The notes beneath the pieces are model-generated. The model searched no databases. It was not told where the DNA came from and worked only from the letters and a program-made list of their open reading frames with translations. Shown here in pieces: positions 13,382 to 20,107 of a stretch of 22,314 nucleotides of DNA; positions within the stretch are counted from its first letter, which is position 1, and every line of letters begins with the position of its first letter. Location of the stretch: the IMG/VR virus record IMGVR_UViG_3300035698_003502, positions 1-22,314 of that record, one strand, 5' to 3'. This DNA is from a virus. Both the position numbers and the translations under genes were made by a program.

Positions 13382-14710
13382 TTAATGTACCTCATAGTAG
13401 TTTTTTCCAATTTTACAATCACCACAAACCATGTGGTAGATCCCGTATCTTTTCGGCGCTTCAATGAAGCACTCCATTATAATCTCCTTGGCACGTTCAG
13501 CTTGTTCTTCAGGGAGTTCGTAAGTGACTTCATCGTGGTAGAACAACAATAACTTGAAGTCAAGACCCTCTTCTTTGAGGCGTTTGTCAATCATCAGCAC
13601 AGTGGCCTTCATCACCACACTTTCAGCGCCTTGGATCAAGTAGTTGAGAGCCTTGTGTTTTGTATCGCAGTAGATTGGTCTCCCATCCAGACCATAAATT
13701 AATCCGGCAAACTCCACGTCAGCTTGGGTATCTTTGATAAGAGCATCTAACTTGGGGTACGCGGCTTGGAAGTGGGCCTTGAGTTTGCTACCGAGTGTAT
13801 CCTTGATCCCCAAGATGCGCGCCATCTTTGGCCCACCAGCGCCGTAGAGGAAGGCAAAGATAAAGGGTTTCGCAAGGGAACGCTCAACAGCTGCGTGGTC
13901 TATACCTGAGGCCTTCCTTACAGCAGCGGTAAGGATGTCAGCATTCTTCTGGTGGACATCCCCATCAAGCACCTCTTTGGTGAAGGAAGGGTCCTCCATG
14001 AAGTGAGCAAGGAGTCTTAGCTGGCACCCTGCTGAGTCTGCTGAAACCAGAACCCGCCCTGGAGGAGTGATGAAGAGCGATCGGAACTCCTCACCGAGGG
14101 TGGCCTTACCCGATGGTAGGTTGGCAATGATCTTGTGGGTCTGTCTGAAGGTGGGGGTGCCGATGTTAAAGACATCCCCGTGGAGCCGACCCTCGTCATC
14201 AATGTGATCAAACCAGCCCTGTAGGATGGACCTTCGAGAACGCAGGGTGTAGTACTCCGTTAGAATACGACCCACTTCCCCTAGTGGTTCCAGTGAGCTA
14301 TCGCTGAGCTTGGCAGAGGTCTTTCCGAGTCGTCCTGTCTTAGGGTCTCTCTTCCAGTTCCACTCATCGGGTTTCCAACCGATTTTAGCCAAGTACTGCT
14401 TAACCGTATCAGTGTTGCCAATATCACCATCAGCAAACTCAACCCTACAAAAGCCCAAAGACTCCCTGAAGAAAGGGCTAGAATCAACAGTGGTGTCATC
14501 AGGAAGGCCAAACCAATTGATAAGGTGTCTATTAAGTCCCCCTGCCTTCGTGTAAGTCGGTATCTTGACCGTACCATAGCGTTTTCCTGTAGTTGGTTCG
14601 TAGTCAGTTTTAGTGTCGGGGTCATAAACAATTGCTTTGGCGCTGAGAAGGGGGTTCACAAAGTCAGAGAACTCTTTTAGCTTCTCTTCAACTTTGTGGA
14701 CGAGTTCCAC
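13382..14710 (-). CDS. DNA polymerase family A, polymerase domain (split gene)
   Basis: Palm, fingers and thumb of a T7-type replicative DNA polymerase, 442 residues from a GTG with AGGGAGG 5 bases upstream. Motif A is VSADSAG (Asp225). Motif B has Arg277, Lys281, Phe285 and Tyr289 in R-LAKPFIFAFLYGAG. Motif C is YHDEV (His392, Asp393, Glu394). Phe285 sits at the position of E. coli Pol I Phe762 (Tyr526 in T7). The frame stays open upstream to 14779 and encodes AEQSENGWLFDREAA, which matches the T7 segment joining the exonuclease and polymerase domains. That segment is in a different frame from the exonuclease gene, so either a -1 shift, a mutation or two separate proteins must be assumed. 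Confidence 0.92.
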   Translation of the reverse strand: MELVHKVEEKLKEFSDFVNPLLSAKAIVYDPDTKTDYEPTTGKRYGTVKIPTYTKAGGLNRHLINWFGLPDDTTVDSSPFFRESLGFCRVEFADGDIGNTDTVKQYLAKIGWKPDEWNWKRDPKTGRLGKTSAKLSDSSLEPLGEVGRILTEYYTLRSRRSILQGWFDHIDDEGRLHGDVFNIGTPTFRQTHKIIANLPSGKATLGEEFRSLFITPPGRVLVSADSAGCQLRLLAHFMEDPSFTKEVLDGDVHQKNADILTAAVRKASGIDHAAVERSLAKPFIFAFLYGAGGPKMARILGIKDTLGSKLKAHFQAAYPKLDALIKDTQADVEFAGLIYGLDGRPIYCDTKHKALNYLIQGAESVVMKATVLMIDKRLKEEGLDFKLLLFYHDEVTYELPEEQAERAKEIIMECFIEAPKRYGIYHMVCGDCKIGKNYYEVH

Positions 14711-14779
14711 TGCCGCCTCCCTGTCAAAGAGCCAACCATTTTCAGACTGTTCCGCCCAAGGTAGTCCATCATGGTTTCG
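14677..14779 (-). other. frame overlap between DNA polymerase halves
   Basis: Between the TGA of the polymerase frame (14780-14782) and the TAA of the exonuclease frame (14677-14679) both frames are open. Homology with T7 polymerase moves from the exonuclease frame (MMDYL) to the -1 frame (AEQSENG) near 14755-14760, around CTT GGG CGG. No canonical X-XXY-YYZ slippery heptamer is present. Confidence 0.75.
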
Positions 14780-15363
14780 TCAGCTATAGCATCACCCACC
14801 CTCTTTTGCCCAGTATTCTTGACGTACTTACGGAATTCAGCTAAGAGGAACCTATAGACAAGAGAACCCAACCTAACATCCTGCTTCATGTAGTCCCACA
14901 TCTCTGGGTTGAAGTTCTCAAAACCCCCTGTGTAGTCTCCCTTATAGAAGGTACCAACCAATAGGCCGTACTTCTCCTTCTCTCCGGGGGTCTTTGCTTC
15001 ACGGTAGTTTCTCTCATTACGCTCCTCAAAGAACTGACCCCACTTGGCTAGAGAGTGTCCAAAACCAAAGCGTTTGAAGTTAAGGGTCTGGGACATGACC
15101 TTGGTACACCGGACCTTGGCCTTAGGTACCCAAACGTAGCCCAGGATTGACAAGGCGAGCTTCTGCATAGCAGGGATATCATAATCGTTAGCGTTGTGCG
15201 CTATGATGCCCTCTGCTGTGTCTAGGAAGTCCAAGAACTCCCGTAGCTGGTGGCTCTTGAACCAGTACTCCTTCCCTGTACCTATGTCAATAGCCCCTGC
15301 ACAGTGGAACTTAGTTACATTTCTTAGAAGGTTGTCATTCTCTGTGTCAAAGACTAGGTTCAT
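14677..15363 (-). CDS. DNA polymerase family A, 3'-5' exonuclease domain (split gene)
   Basis: Proofreading domain of the T7-type DNA polymerase. The start MNLVFDTENDNLL aligns with T7 gp5 (MIVSDIEANALL), so I prefer the ATG at 15363 over 15378; both have ribosome sites. Exo I is FDTE (Asp6, Glu8), Exo II AHNANDYDIP and Exo III MKQDVRLG. VTKFHC also matches T7. The last 25 or so residues (GRNSLKMVGSLTGRRQW...) are out of the homologous frame and look like read-through of the wrong frame. A complete protein would need to join the downstream polymerase ORF. The start overlaps the DUF3310 gene's stop. Confidence 0.9.
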   Translation of the reverse strand: MNLVFDTENDNLLRNVTKFHCAGAIDIGTGKEYWFKSHQLREFLDFLDTAEGIIAHNANDYDIPAMQKLALSILGYVWVPKAKVRCTKVMSQTLNFKRFGFGHSLAKWGQFFEERNERNYREAKTPGEKEKYGLLVGTFYKGDYTGGFENFNPEMWDYMKQDVRLGSLVYRFLLAEFRKYVKNTGQKRVGDAIADETMMDYLGRNSLKMVGSLTGRRQWNSSTKLKRS

Positions 15364-15877
15364 ACTTCCCCTTTTCATACTCCTCTAAGAAAGCTATGGC
15401 TTCTTGAACTGCAACGTAAGCTGCATCAAGATCTTCACTACCATCAGGTAGCCCTTCCAGAATTGCCTCCCCTATCCTGAGGTCCTTCACTAGCTCCTCA
15501 ATGGGGTCTAAAGTCTCAACCCTGGCCCCACCGCCTTCTTGGAAGTCCCCACGGGGTTTCTCCTTCCGGAGACCCCGCTCAAACTCAATCTCCTCAACCA
15601 AGCGGTTCCCATACCAAGCAATCTTTGTGGCGTCCTGTAGAGCGTCATCCTTCCCACCTAAGCGGAAAGAATACTTAAACACCTGGCCCAGAACGTGGGA
15701 TACGACACCGTTATGCCGTGCCAGAGCATACCGCATCAGATCCATGTATTCCATACCCTTAAGGAGGAACAGAGCCATGACTTCTGGGCCAAGAATCTTG
15801 TAGTGTTTTGGGTTGATTACTGCGTCTTGTTCTTCAGGTGTTAGGGTGCTGAAGTCACCATGGAAGTTATCTGTCAT
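15347..15877 (-). CDS. DUF3310-like protein, possible nucleotide kinase relative
   Basis: A 176-residue protein. The first part has INPKHYKI...GMEYMDLMRYAL and VLGQVFKYSFRLGGKDDALQDATKIAWYGNRLVEE (about residues 62-96), the DUF3310 layout (NPxHYk, then a KY-wR-G-K---L-Dl-Ka-wY block). T7 gp1.7, a nucleotide (dTMP) kinase, also carries such a domain. The C-terminal third (about 100-176) is an acidic helical extension. It lies directly upstream of the DNA polymerase. A role in dNTP supply is plausible but unproven. Confidence 0.8.
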   Translation of the reverse strand: MTDNFHGDFSTLTPEEQDAVINPKHYKILGPEVMALFLLKGMEYMDLMRYALARHNGVVSHVLGQVFKYSFRLGGKDDALQDATKIAWYGNRLVEEIEFERGLRKEKPRGDFQEGGGARVETLDPIEELVKDLRIGEAILEGLPDGSEDLDAAYVAVQEAIAFLEEYEKGKYEPSL

Positions 15878-16254
15878 TGAGATCCCTTTTTCTTGTTGTT
15901 ACCAGATAGTTTGTAGGAAACACATTCAGAGTAGTAGCCGTTTGAGGTGCCCAGCCAACGAACATCCACAGAGCCGCCGTTTGAACGGAAAGTGTAGAAG
16001 GTCCAAGTGCCACTTTCGCAAGAGTGATCTGCATCAGAAACCCTCTCCTCTACCACCAAGAGAGGGTGCCCGATAAGGTCTCCGAAATCTCCCGTAATGT
16101 CCTCAATATTAACACTCTCACAGCAGTCTTGTTCATGCCAGAAGAATAGGCTTGAACCGTCGCTGAAGGTGATTGTCATCATTTCATCATGCAACTCTGC
16201 ATCGATTTCTGTGGGTGTCTTACCAATAGCTTCTAATAAGGGTTGATTGCTCAT
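15874..16254 (-). CDS. DUF7448-like conserved protein
   Basis: A 126-residue protein with MTITFSDGSSLFFWHEQDCCESVNIEDITGD (26-56), a pattern of 'FxHxQDCCESVxIEDI-GD--DLIG-PLL--EE' followed by TWTFYTFRSNGG-VDVRW-G-SNGYYSE. I recognise this as a family widespread in phages and bacteria (DUF7448-like) without known function. The paired Cys and the His may form a metal site. Overlaps of 4 bases on both sides tie it to the operon. Confidence 0.78.
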   Translation of the reverse strand: MSNQPLLEAIGKTPTEIDAELHDEMMTITFSDGSSLFFWHEQDCCESVNIEDITGDFGDLIGHPLLVVEERVSDADHSCESGTWTFYTFRSNGGSVDVRWLGTSNGYYSECVSYKLSGNNKKKGSQ

Positions 16255-16433
16255 AACTCTTCCTCTTCTTTCATTACCTTAGCTTTCTCTTCTTGAACCC
16301 ACACCTTTAGTGAGGCCTTGTTAGAGAAGCCTAGTTGTTGAGCGGCCAGTTGTTCCGCTGACCAACGTGACCAGCCAGCATCAAATTCAAGGATGGCAGC
16401 AGCCTCCTCAAAGAGGTCATCTAGGCTGGCCAC
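16251..16433 (-). CDS. hypothetical protein, 60 aa
   Basis: A GTG-started helical protein (MASLDDLFEEAAAILEF, then AGWSRWSAEQLAAQQLGFSN) with a Glu/Lys-rich end (EEKAKVMKEEEEL). The middle could be a small helix-turn-helix. The start overlaps the end of the preceding gene. No family is recognised. Confidence 0.6.
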   Translation of the reverse strand: MASLDDLFEEAAAILEFDAGWSRWSAEQLAAQQLGFSNKASLKVWVQEEKAKVMKEEEEL

Positions 16434-16720
16434 TTTACTAGCACCCCGTTGACCTTTAGGGTTACGTTCACTTCAATGTCAATACGTTTCTTAGTTTCCT
16501 CTTTTTTAACTACATAGAGATTCCAACGCCCCGAGGTACCGTGGAATTCTAGGTGCCTGTTATCTGCGGGGCTAATGGTAAGTACCTCTCGAGAGTTCTT
16601 GAACAGAGTAAAAGGACCAGGACCCCCATAGAGCCTCAAGGAGTGTTCATAGCCATCAACACCTTCCACCAAGACCACTTGCTCTCCTTCAGAAAACCCC
16701 AGTGTATCAAAATTTTGCAT
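16421..16720 (-). CDS. hypothetical protein, SH3-like paralogue A
   Basis: I start at MQNFDTLGFSEGEQVVLVEG (16720), which has AGGA upstream, rather than the Met 12 codons earlier. The order F--LGF--GE-VV...L...F...V...R...G-W-LY resembles residues 1-75 of the 180-residue protein at 18057-18599. This suggests a duplicated beta-barrel domain. The C-terminus (RIDIEVNVTLKVNGVLVKW) adds two strands. The function is unknown. Confidence 0.65.
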   Translation of the reverse strand: MQNFDTLGFSEGEQVVLVEGVDGYEHSLRLYGGPGPFTLFKNSREVLTISPADNRHLEFHGTSGRWNLYVVKKEETKKRIDIEVNVTLKVNGVLVKWPA

Positions 16721-16752
16721 AGTTATACTTCCTATTGTTGTTTGATTTTTGT

Positions 16753-17172
16753 TCATTTAGATTTGTAGATTTTTCCGCCTGGGTTCACATTCCAAATAAA
16801 CTTGTCATAGTTAAAAGTTAAACAAGGTGGCCGCAGAAGACCCTCAATTTGAAGGGCGTGCTCTTTGGTCAGCCCTTGGCAGAGTAGCCGAAACTTAATC
16901 TTAGGACGCCACTGCTTGATCATTTTATCGATAAGGCGTGCGGGGGCCTTATCTCGCAAAACCTCCTCTTGAGAGATGAGATAGCGGGTCTCAACATCTA
17001 CCTCCGTTTTTAAACAGCTGTAACCAACGTAACCTTTCGAGGGTAGTCGGCAGTTCACACCCTTAAAGACACCATCGTAGAAGATATGGTAGACAACGTA
17101 GGTGCCATCGGGGTTTGTCTTTTCTCGGTAGAGTTTCCGCATTGCTTCTGAGTTAAAGCCACCTGTAAGCAT
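16753..17172 (-). CDS. GIY-YIG-like nuclease family protein
   Basis: A 139-residue protein. YVVYHIFYDGVF (25-36) and GYVGYS (47-52) stand where the GIY and YIG motifs should be, followed by an Arg and the typical tail: KFRLLCQGLTKEHALQIEGLL, then WNVNPGG, which mirrors 'i-il--glteeeAle-E...-N-t-GG' of GIY-YIG proteins. No separate DNA-binding module is seen, so it could be a minimal or degenerate homing endonuclease. Gene context is a run of small unknown genes. The family call is inferred from pattern, not certain. Confidence 0.6.
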   Translation of the reverse strand: MLTGGFNSEAMRKLYREKTNPDGTYVVYHIFYDGVFKGVNCRLPSKGYVGYSCLKTEVDVETRYLISQEEVLRDKAPARLIDKMIKQWRPKIKFRLLCQGLTKEHALQIEGLLRPPCLTFNYDKFIWNVNPGGKIYKSK

Positions 17173-17627
17173 TAGTAGTACTCCAGCACTGCTGCGATTG
17201 CATCTTCAAGGTTATCATGTTTCTCTGAGGCCATCGCCTCGTAGAAGGGGTGGGGTAGATCCTCTGGGTCGCAGAAGAGGATGATGATCTTGTGTTTAGT
17301 GTGGGCGAACATCACCTCCATGGCGGTGCCTGTTCCCTTACCCGAAGAGCGACGTGAATCCACAAGTAGGACTTTCGAGTTAGCAATGTCCTCCATGTCC
17401 TGCTTAAAGATGCGCTTACAGATGTTTAGGCTCTTAGTAACTTCCTCAAGGTGGTCAATACCTTGTAGCTGATCGTGGAAGGACACCCGTCGAGTTGGGT
17501 CCAGGGAGTCAATCCCTGCGCCTTCAAACACCTCTGTGGCTTTACTTCGCCAGCTGGTCATATGATCAACAGAAACGTCTTCCATTGGGCCACAAAGATA
17601 AACGTGGTTTTTGTGCTTAGTTGTCAT
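17172..17627 (-). CDS. nucleoside 2-deoxyribosyltransferase-like protein
   Basis: A 151-residue protein starting MTTKHKNHVYLCGPMED, with an AAGGAGG ribosome site 6 bases before the ATG at 17627. The YLCGPM block binds the phosphate/ribose in this fold. It is followed by LDPTRRV, a middle helical part (NICKRIFKQDMEDIANSKVL), LLVDSRRSSGKGTGTAMEVMFA (G-GTA-E motif) and HKIIILFCD. Relatives cleave N-glycosidic bonds of (deoxy)nucleosides or nucleotides, so a salvage or base-exchange role near the DNA synthesis genes is reasonable. The exact substrate is unknown. Confidence 0.78.
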   Translation of the reverse strand: MTTKHKNHVYLCGPMEDVSVDHMTSWRSKATEVFEGAGIDSLDPTRRVSFHDQLQGIDHLEEVTKSLNICKRIFKQDMEDIANSKVLLVDSRRSSGKGTGTAMEVMFAHTKHKIIILFCDPEDLPHPFYEAMASEKHDNLEDAIAAVLEYY

Positions 17628-17811
17628 CGAAGCCTCCTTCACGAAGTAGTTGTTCTAGATCGAGTATGATTTGCTCTGTAACCGCCTCTGCTTCAAGCTG
17701 CGCAGCCTTGGGTGCACCAAGGTCTTTAAAAAGCTCGCTCATAGGCTTAATCTTTGGGTGAGACGCCTTGTACTTAGCAAGCAGCCTCTTAATTTCTACA
17801 TGGTTGTTCAT
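17617..17811 (-). CDS. hypothetical helical protein, 64 aa
   Basis: Starts MNNHVEIKRLLAKYKASHPK and continues as an alpha-helical, Glu/Leu-rich protein (EAEAVTEQIILDLEQLLREGG). AAGGGAG lies 8 bases before the ATG. The end overlaps the deoxyribosyltransferase-like gene by 11 bases. No family is recognised. Confidence 0.65.
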   Translation of the reverse strand: MNNHVEIKRLLAKYKASHPKIKPMSELFKDLGAPKAAQLEAEAVTEQIILDLEQLLREGGFDDN

Positions 17812-17823
17812 TGGTTGTCTCCC

Positions 17824-18060
17824 TTATGATTTACTGGCAATTTTAGCAACCAAAGCCCAAACAGACTGGTTGCGGTTGTGAGCCTTGACCTCACCTTTAA
17901 CCTCACTAGGGTGGATGTCTAGAGCCAAGTTCCCATACTCTGTAGCGGTGAACTCATAGTCAGAGGTGTCTGCGAGGTCAGAGATGTTGTAGGCGTGGGT
18001 TTCTGCAATTAGTTTTCTGTTGCTGCGGTTACCTACATAGACTTCAATAAACAGACTCAT
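17824..18060 (-). CDS. conserved hypothetical protein, 78 aa
   Basis: Pattern MSLFIEVYVGNR---RKLIAETHAYNISDLADTSDY...HNRNQSVWALVAKI. This resembles short proteins I recall from marine phages without a function. The last helix (HNRNQSVWALVAKIA) is the clearest part. It overlaps the upstream gene by 4 bases. Confidence 0.65.
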   Translation of the reverse strand: MSLFIEVYVGNRSNRKLIAETHAYNISDLADTSDYEFTATEYGNLALDIHPSEVKGEVKAHNRNQSVWALVAKIASKS

Positions 18061-18599
18061 GCTACTTCCTCGTAGTTAAGGAACACCTTTTTTGTCCGGC
18101 CTTGATCTTGGAAAGAGATGTCAACGCTGGCTTCTCGGACCAACCGACGTTCTTCACAGTAGGCCTTGTAGGTGCTTGGGGTTGAGTAGTACTCCAAGAC
18201 CCCGTAGGCAGAGGCTAAGGTTCTTTCTTTATTAGCTGAGGTTTCCAACTTATCTGACGTAGGGTCCTCTACATCCTCAATGATGCCCTTGAGGGCAGAA
18301 ATCACAATGAGGTCTCTGAGGTGGTAGTCGGTCCCTGTCACTAGTAGCTGCGTTAGGGTGGGTTGCTTATCAGAGGCTGGTTCTTCGTAGAGTTTCCAAC
18401 CAGTAGCAACTTGACCATCGAAGTACAAACCACCATCACCTCGAATACCTGGGCTACCGTAGAATACTTCAAGAGTTTTTGGTGTAAAGGACAAACTTTT
18501 AGAGTCCCAGCCATATCGTTCCAAGTAGGAATCCTGGGGACAGCCTTGGCAAACGACCTTATCTCCAGCCTTGAAGCCTAGTTGTTTAAAAGTTTTCAT
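18057..18599 (-). CDS. hypothetical protein, SH3-like paralogue B
   Basis: A 180-residue protein. The first 75 residues (MKTFKQLGFKAGDKVVCQG...GWKLYEEP) match the pattern of the 16421-16720 protein. The second part (about 80-180) has a helical region and a C-terminal piece (LVREASVDISFQDQGRTKKVFLNYEE) that parallels the RIDIEVNVTLKVNGV strand pair in the paralogue. The ATG overlaps the upstream stop by 4 bases. The function is unknown. Confidence 0.7.
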   Translation of the reverse strand: MKTFKQLGFKAGDKVVCQGCPQDSYLERYGWDSKSLSFTPKTLEVFYGSPGIRGDGGLYFDGQVATGWKLYEEPASDKQPTLTQLLVTGTDYHLRDLIVISALKGIIEDVEDPTSDKLETSANKERTLASAYGVLEYYSTPSTYKAYCEERRLVREASVDISFQDQGRTKKVFLNYEEVA

Positions 18600-19198
18600 A
18601 GTGTAGCTCCTTCTCTCTTTTTAAAGCTCTCTGTAACGTCTTGTTGAATGATAGCTAGGTGTAGGTTAGAAATGTGTTCTGCGCTATCAAAGTGTTGAGG
18701 GTAGGCGTCGAAGAGGGTCTTGCACCAGTTATCCCACCAGAACTCACTACCCTTCTCGTTAACAAGCTCGTGATACTTCCCTGCACTACTTGGTTTAGCA
18801 AAGGTCTTGGAGTCCAACCCTAGAATGTTTAGGTTGTGTACGTCCAGACAGGCAGTATCCCGGCCCAGGAGTTGTAGGAAGAACGACGCCTTGGTGATAC
18901 CAATACCCCGCATAGTCGCTAACTGTTGTGACAAAGAGACAGTGTCTTTTGAGGGGTTCTGGACGTCTTCCATGAACTTCCCCTTGTCCATCTGGTTGTA
19001 GTCCTCGTAGGCGGTAATCTTGTTACCCCAGCAGTGGCGTGAGGTAAGTCCCTCTTCTATGAGAGAGTTGGTGACGACTGGCAACGTCAGGAACTTCACC
19101 CGAATTGAACCAATGACAAAATAGAAGAGGCTGTCAAGGGCACGGAGTCCTGTGTTGTAGACAAAATCACGGATGGCAGGTACGTCAGTCTTATACAT
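18596..19198 (-). CDS. HhH-GPD DNA glycosylase-like protein
   Basis: A 200-residue helical protein. LATMRGIGITKASFFLQLLG (93-112) fits the helix-hairpin-helix of base-excision glycosylases, and ACLDVHNLNILG (116-127) has Asp119 where the catalytic Asp of the HhH-GPD family sits (usual form D-H--R). There is no iron-sulphur Cys cluster. It could remove damaged or modified bases, or recognise host or phage modified DNA. Relatives in phages are mostly uncharacterised, so activity is uncertain. GGGGA lies 9 bases before the ATG. Confidence 0.65.
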   Translation of the reverse strand: MYKTDVPAIRDFVYNTGLRALDSLFYFVIGSIRVKFLTLPVVTNSLIEEGLTSRHCWGNKITAYEDYNQMDKGKFMEDVQNPSKDTVSLSQQLATMRGIGITKASFFLQLLGRDTACLDVHNLNILGLDSKTFAKPSSAGKYHELVNEKGSEFWWDNWCKTLFDAYPQHFDSAEHISNLHLAIIQQDVTESFKKREGATL

Positions 19199-19201
19199 TC
19201 T

Positions 19202-19612
19202 TTAGTGTTCCCCTGTATTTAAGATTTCGTAGGTATCACCAACAAACTTGAAGAAAGTGGGGAAGGGTTCCTCCTCATAACGGTAGTATCCGTCATAGAC
19301 CCTATTGTTATCAACCCAAGGCGACAAGAAATTCAGGAAAGCCTCCAACTCTGAATTGTAGTCTTTAAAGTCACAGTCTACAAACAGATATTTATCACAG
19401 CTGTGAGAAACACTGTCTAAATTACTATGGCTAAAAGGGTAGTGGTAGAATGAACAATTTTTTAACATGTAACGCCAACGGGCAGAATGGAAAGGGCCTT
19501 TTTCTGGTGGCTCCTCAAGGGGGTTTAACATGAATTCTAGTGTTTTGATGACCTCTGCTGGGGTTTCCTTCTTTAAGGCTACCTCCAGATGTAGTTTGGT
19601 ATACATACCCAT
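19202..19612 (-). CDS. conserved phage protein, MGMYT family, 136 aa
   Basis: The start MGMYTKLHLEVALKKETPAEVI then LEFML...P--KGPFHSARWRYMLKNCSFYHY has the order of a small conserved family (MGMYTE--...TP--VI--L-YM...W--ML) seen in phages and bacteria, with no known function. The C-terminus is rich in aromatic and acidic residues (YDGYYRYEEEPFPTFFKF). It is the first gene after the terminator at 19634-19661, with GGGA upstream. Confidence 0.7.
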   Translation of the reverse strand: MGMYTKLHLEVALKKETPAEVIKTLEFMLNPLEEPPEKGPFHSARWRYMLKNCSFYHYPFSHSNLDSVSHSCDKYLFVDCDFKDYNSELEAFLNFLSPWVDNNRVYDGYYRYEEEPFPTFFKFVGDTYEILNTGEH

Positions 19613-19633
19613 AGTATTATTCCCAGTTTGATT

Positions 19634-19661
19634 AAAAAGGAGAACCCCTTACAGGTTCTCC
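19634..19661 (-). terminator. Rho-independent terminator
   Basis: On the minus strand a perfect 8-pair stem GGAGAACC / GGTTCTCC with a 7-base loop is followed by TTTTT. The 5' arm is the last coding part of the HNH gene, and its TAA stop lies in the loop. It closes the ssDNA-binding protein unit. Confidence 0.88.
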
Positions 19662-20095
19662 AGTTGTTTTCGTTTGTTTACCCTACCTTTCGTAGTAGGA
19701 CTGTCCTCACCAGTTCGACACCTACAATAAGCAGTAAAGGCGGGATGGTTCAGGTTTTCTTTTTGGGTGCCCCACTTCAAGTTCTCTGGTGTGTTATTCT
19801 CAACATTGCTGTCGATGTGTATAACAACAGACTCGTTAAAAGGAGGAAGCCCGTGGAAAGCCAAACAAACCATACGGTGTATCCTGACGGTTCCTGTATC
19901 TTTATATCTCATACCAAGAACGTAGTAGTTCTTACCCTTGTACTGTTTGGTGCCATAGATGGGTTTAGTCTTGTAAGAACGCACCCCTCCGTTTGGGAGA
20001 GGTACGCCTTCTTTTGGATCTTTCCAGATTCTACCCCAAGACGATGCTCTGATGGGTAGACCGGGAACCTGCCGCCATTCTTCAATGGTTCTCAT
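19649..20095 (-). CDS. HNH homing endonuclease
   Basis: A 148-residue endonuclease. The N-terminal NUMOD4-like part (EEWRQVPGLPIRASSWGRIW) is followed by the HNH_3 core: RIHRMVCLAFHG (71-82) and VIHIDSNVENNTPENLKWGT (90-109), where H-D-N-N-L-W are the usual metal and fold residues. The usual Asn before the His is Ile here, which might reduce activity. It sits 12 bases after the ssDNA-binding gene, as many phage homing genes sit beside replication genes. Its last codons form one arm of the terminator. Confidence 0.88.
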   Translation of the reverse strand: MRTIEEWRQVPGLPIRASSWGRIWKDPKEGVPLPNGGVRSYKTKPIYGTKQYKGKNYYVLGMRYKDTGTVRIHRMVCLAFHGLPPFNESVVIHIDSNVENNTPENLKWGTQKENLNHPAFTAYCRCRTGEDSPTTKGRVNKRKQLENL

Positions 20096-20107
20096 GGGCA
20101 GACTCCC

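Noticed and set aside
14677-14779. Canonical -1 slippery heptamer in the polymerase frame overlap
   Set aside because: I read all frame-0 codons here and found no X-XXY-YYZ pattern, so programmed shifting is not assumed.
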